A DNA stretch of 64,000 nt from Spiroplasma endosymbiont of Amphimallon solstitiale (GTDB lineage Bacteria; Bacillota_I; Bacilli_A; Mycoplasmatales; VBWQ01). The DNA lies in the NCBI RefSeq assembly GCF_964030965.1, contig NZ_OZ034999.1, positions 1,116,001-1,180,000 of the forward strand, read 5' to 3'. A model generated the notes under the pieces. The model made no database searches and was not told the origin of the DNA. It saw only the letters and a program-made list of their open reading frames with translations. Made by a program: the position numbers and the translations under genes. Numbering within the stretch: position 1 is the stretch's first letter; every line of letters starts with the position of its first letter. This document shows, piece by piece, positions 63,033 to 64,000 of this stretch.

Positions 63033-64000
63033 TAATCTGTGTAACTTACAAAAATAACTATGTTTAATTAATTCTAGTAAATATAATTAAATGACTAGAA
63101 AGAGTGAGTTACAGATGGCTAAAAAACAAAATATTAATAATAATGATCCAATATCAAAAGCAGTAGATTTATTATTAGAAAATACTGAAGATTTAACAAC
63201 AGTTTTTAAAGAAGGGGGTTTATATAAAGAATTAACAAAACGTTTAGTTGAAAAAATGTTGAATTCTGAAATGCAAAATTATTTAGGATATGAAAAAAAT
63301 CAACATAGTAATACTGAAAATGCTCGTAATGGTACAAGTTCAAAAAAATTAATAACTCAACAAGGTAAAATTGAGATTGATGTACCAAGAGATCGCAATA
63401 GTGATTTTACTCCTGTAATAGTTGCAAAAAGACAGCGAAGATTTGATGGTTTTGATCAACAAGTGCTTTCACTATATGCAAAAGGTATGACTCTATCTGA
63501 CATTAGAATGCAGTTACAAGAGTTATATCATGGTGCTGATATTAGTGAAAGTGTTATTAGTCAAATTACTGATGATGTTATTGATGATGTCAAAACATGA
63601 CAAAATCGACCATTAGAAAGCGTTTATCCGATTGTTTATTTTGATTGTATAGTAGTTAAAGTTCGACAAGATAAACGGATTATTAATAAATCAGTTTATA
63701 TAGCATTAGGAGTTGATTTAGAAGGTAAAAAAGATGTTTTAGGCTTATGAATTAGTGAAAATGAAGGTGCTAAATTTTGATTAGCTAATTTCACAGAAAT
63801 GAAAAATCGAGGCTTAAATGATATTTTGATTGCTTGTAGTGATAATTTAACAGGCATGTCAGAAGCAATACAAGCAATTTATCCTAAAACAGAACATCAA
63901 TTATGCATTGTTCATCAAATTCGAAATAGTTTAAAATATGTTTCATACAAACATCGAAAAACTCTAGTTACAGATTTAAAACCAATTTATAGTGCATGTA
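63021..64000 (+). mobile_element. IS256-family copy, runs off window
   Basis: Begins with the ggcaatgttta end; the rest matches the complete element up to the window edge. Confidence 0.92.
63091..64000 (+). CDS. IS256 transposase, partial at window end
   Basis: First 303 residues, identical to the reference apart from V263I; includes D185 and D251. Confidence 0.9.

Noticed and set aside
1-64000. CRISPR array
   Set aside because: No series of short direct repeats with unique spacers was found, and no cas gene. The recurrent sequences are IS copies and the 162-bp element.

Overview
The window reads as a mollicute chromosome, most likely a Spiroplasma. It is very AT-rich. UGA must be read as tryptophan to obtain full-length NusA, InfB, Era, AlaS, CopA and transposases. 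Predicted surface proteins and lipoproteins, a Rep/ParA plasmid cassette and phage remnants fit that genus. Genus is an inference; the UGA usage is seen directly.

The dominant feature is insertion-element saturation. There are nine IS256-family copies or pieces, ten IS30-family copies plus one end remnant, ten copies of a 162-bp MITE-like element with 9-bp target duplications, and fragments of IS5-like, ISLre2-like and IS3-like elements. They are often nested (IS256 in IS256, IS256 in IS30, MITE in IS30) and have broken many genes. Several genes can be rebuilt by removing the element and one copy of its target duplication.

Layout. 1-4370: phage late-gene remnant (terminase large subunit, fibre-like protein) on the minus strand, split by a nested IS256 pair. 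4371-8129: tandem truncated IS copies. 8352-10983: copper P-type ATPase and a small coiled-coil protein. 11099-14859: IS cluster around a 50-residue HMG/YABBY-like protein. 14820-16282: HAD phosphatase and a four-tRNA operon (Asn-Glu-Lys-Leu). 16528-20036: two disrupted exported proteins, one a lipoprotein with an HEYGH zinc-protease motif. 22348-28542: ABC exporter operon with an intact 1331-residue permease and a decayed ATPase. 31041-33517: housekeeping block ybeY-cdd-era-recO', with recO cut by a plasmid-type rep gene. 33486-35516: rep, parA and a ribbon-helix-helix partner. 35944-37919: type II restriction-modification pair. 38022-40716: HMG-box protein and a 719-residue secreted protein with a duplicated 99-residue domain. 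43666-49947: phage early/recombination operon on the minus strand (RuvC-like resolvase, ERF annealing protein, many 35-100 residue proteins, some zinc-ribbon). 53106-56808: nusA-ylxR-infB-rbfA. 58090-61017: T-box-controlled alaS. 62568-64000: start of an unknown acidic protein cut by another IS256.

The most unusual content is the block from about 33.5 to 40.7 kb. It looks like an integrated plasmid joined to the chromosome inside recO. It carries replication and partition genes, a restriction-modification system, a eukaryote-like HMG-box protein and a large exported protein with a basic RVKR cleavage-like motif, a tandem domain duplication, a possible mucin/carbohydrate-binding region and a hydrophobic C-terminus. 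A second HMG/YABBY-like mini-protein lies at 13.5 kb. Other unexplained structure includes an attenuator-like leader with a 10-bp loop-to-downstream complement (44464-44559), a candidate small-RNA family (43557-43667 and 10981-11020), and an IS30 copy with its catalytic glutamate changed to lysine.
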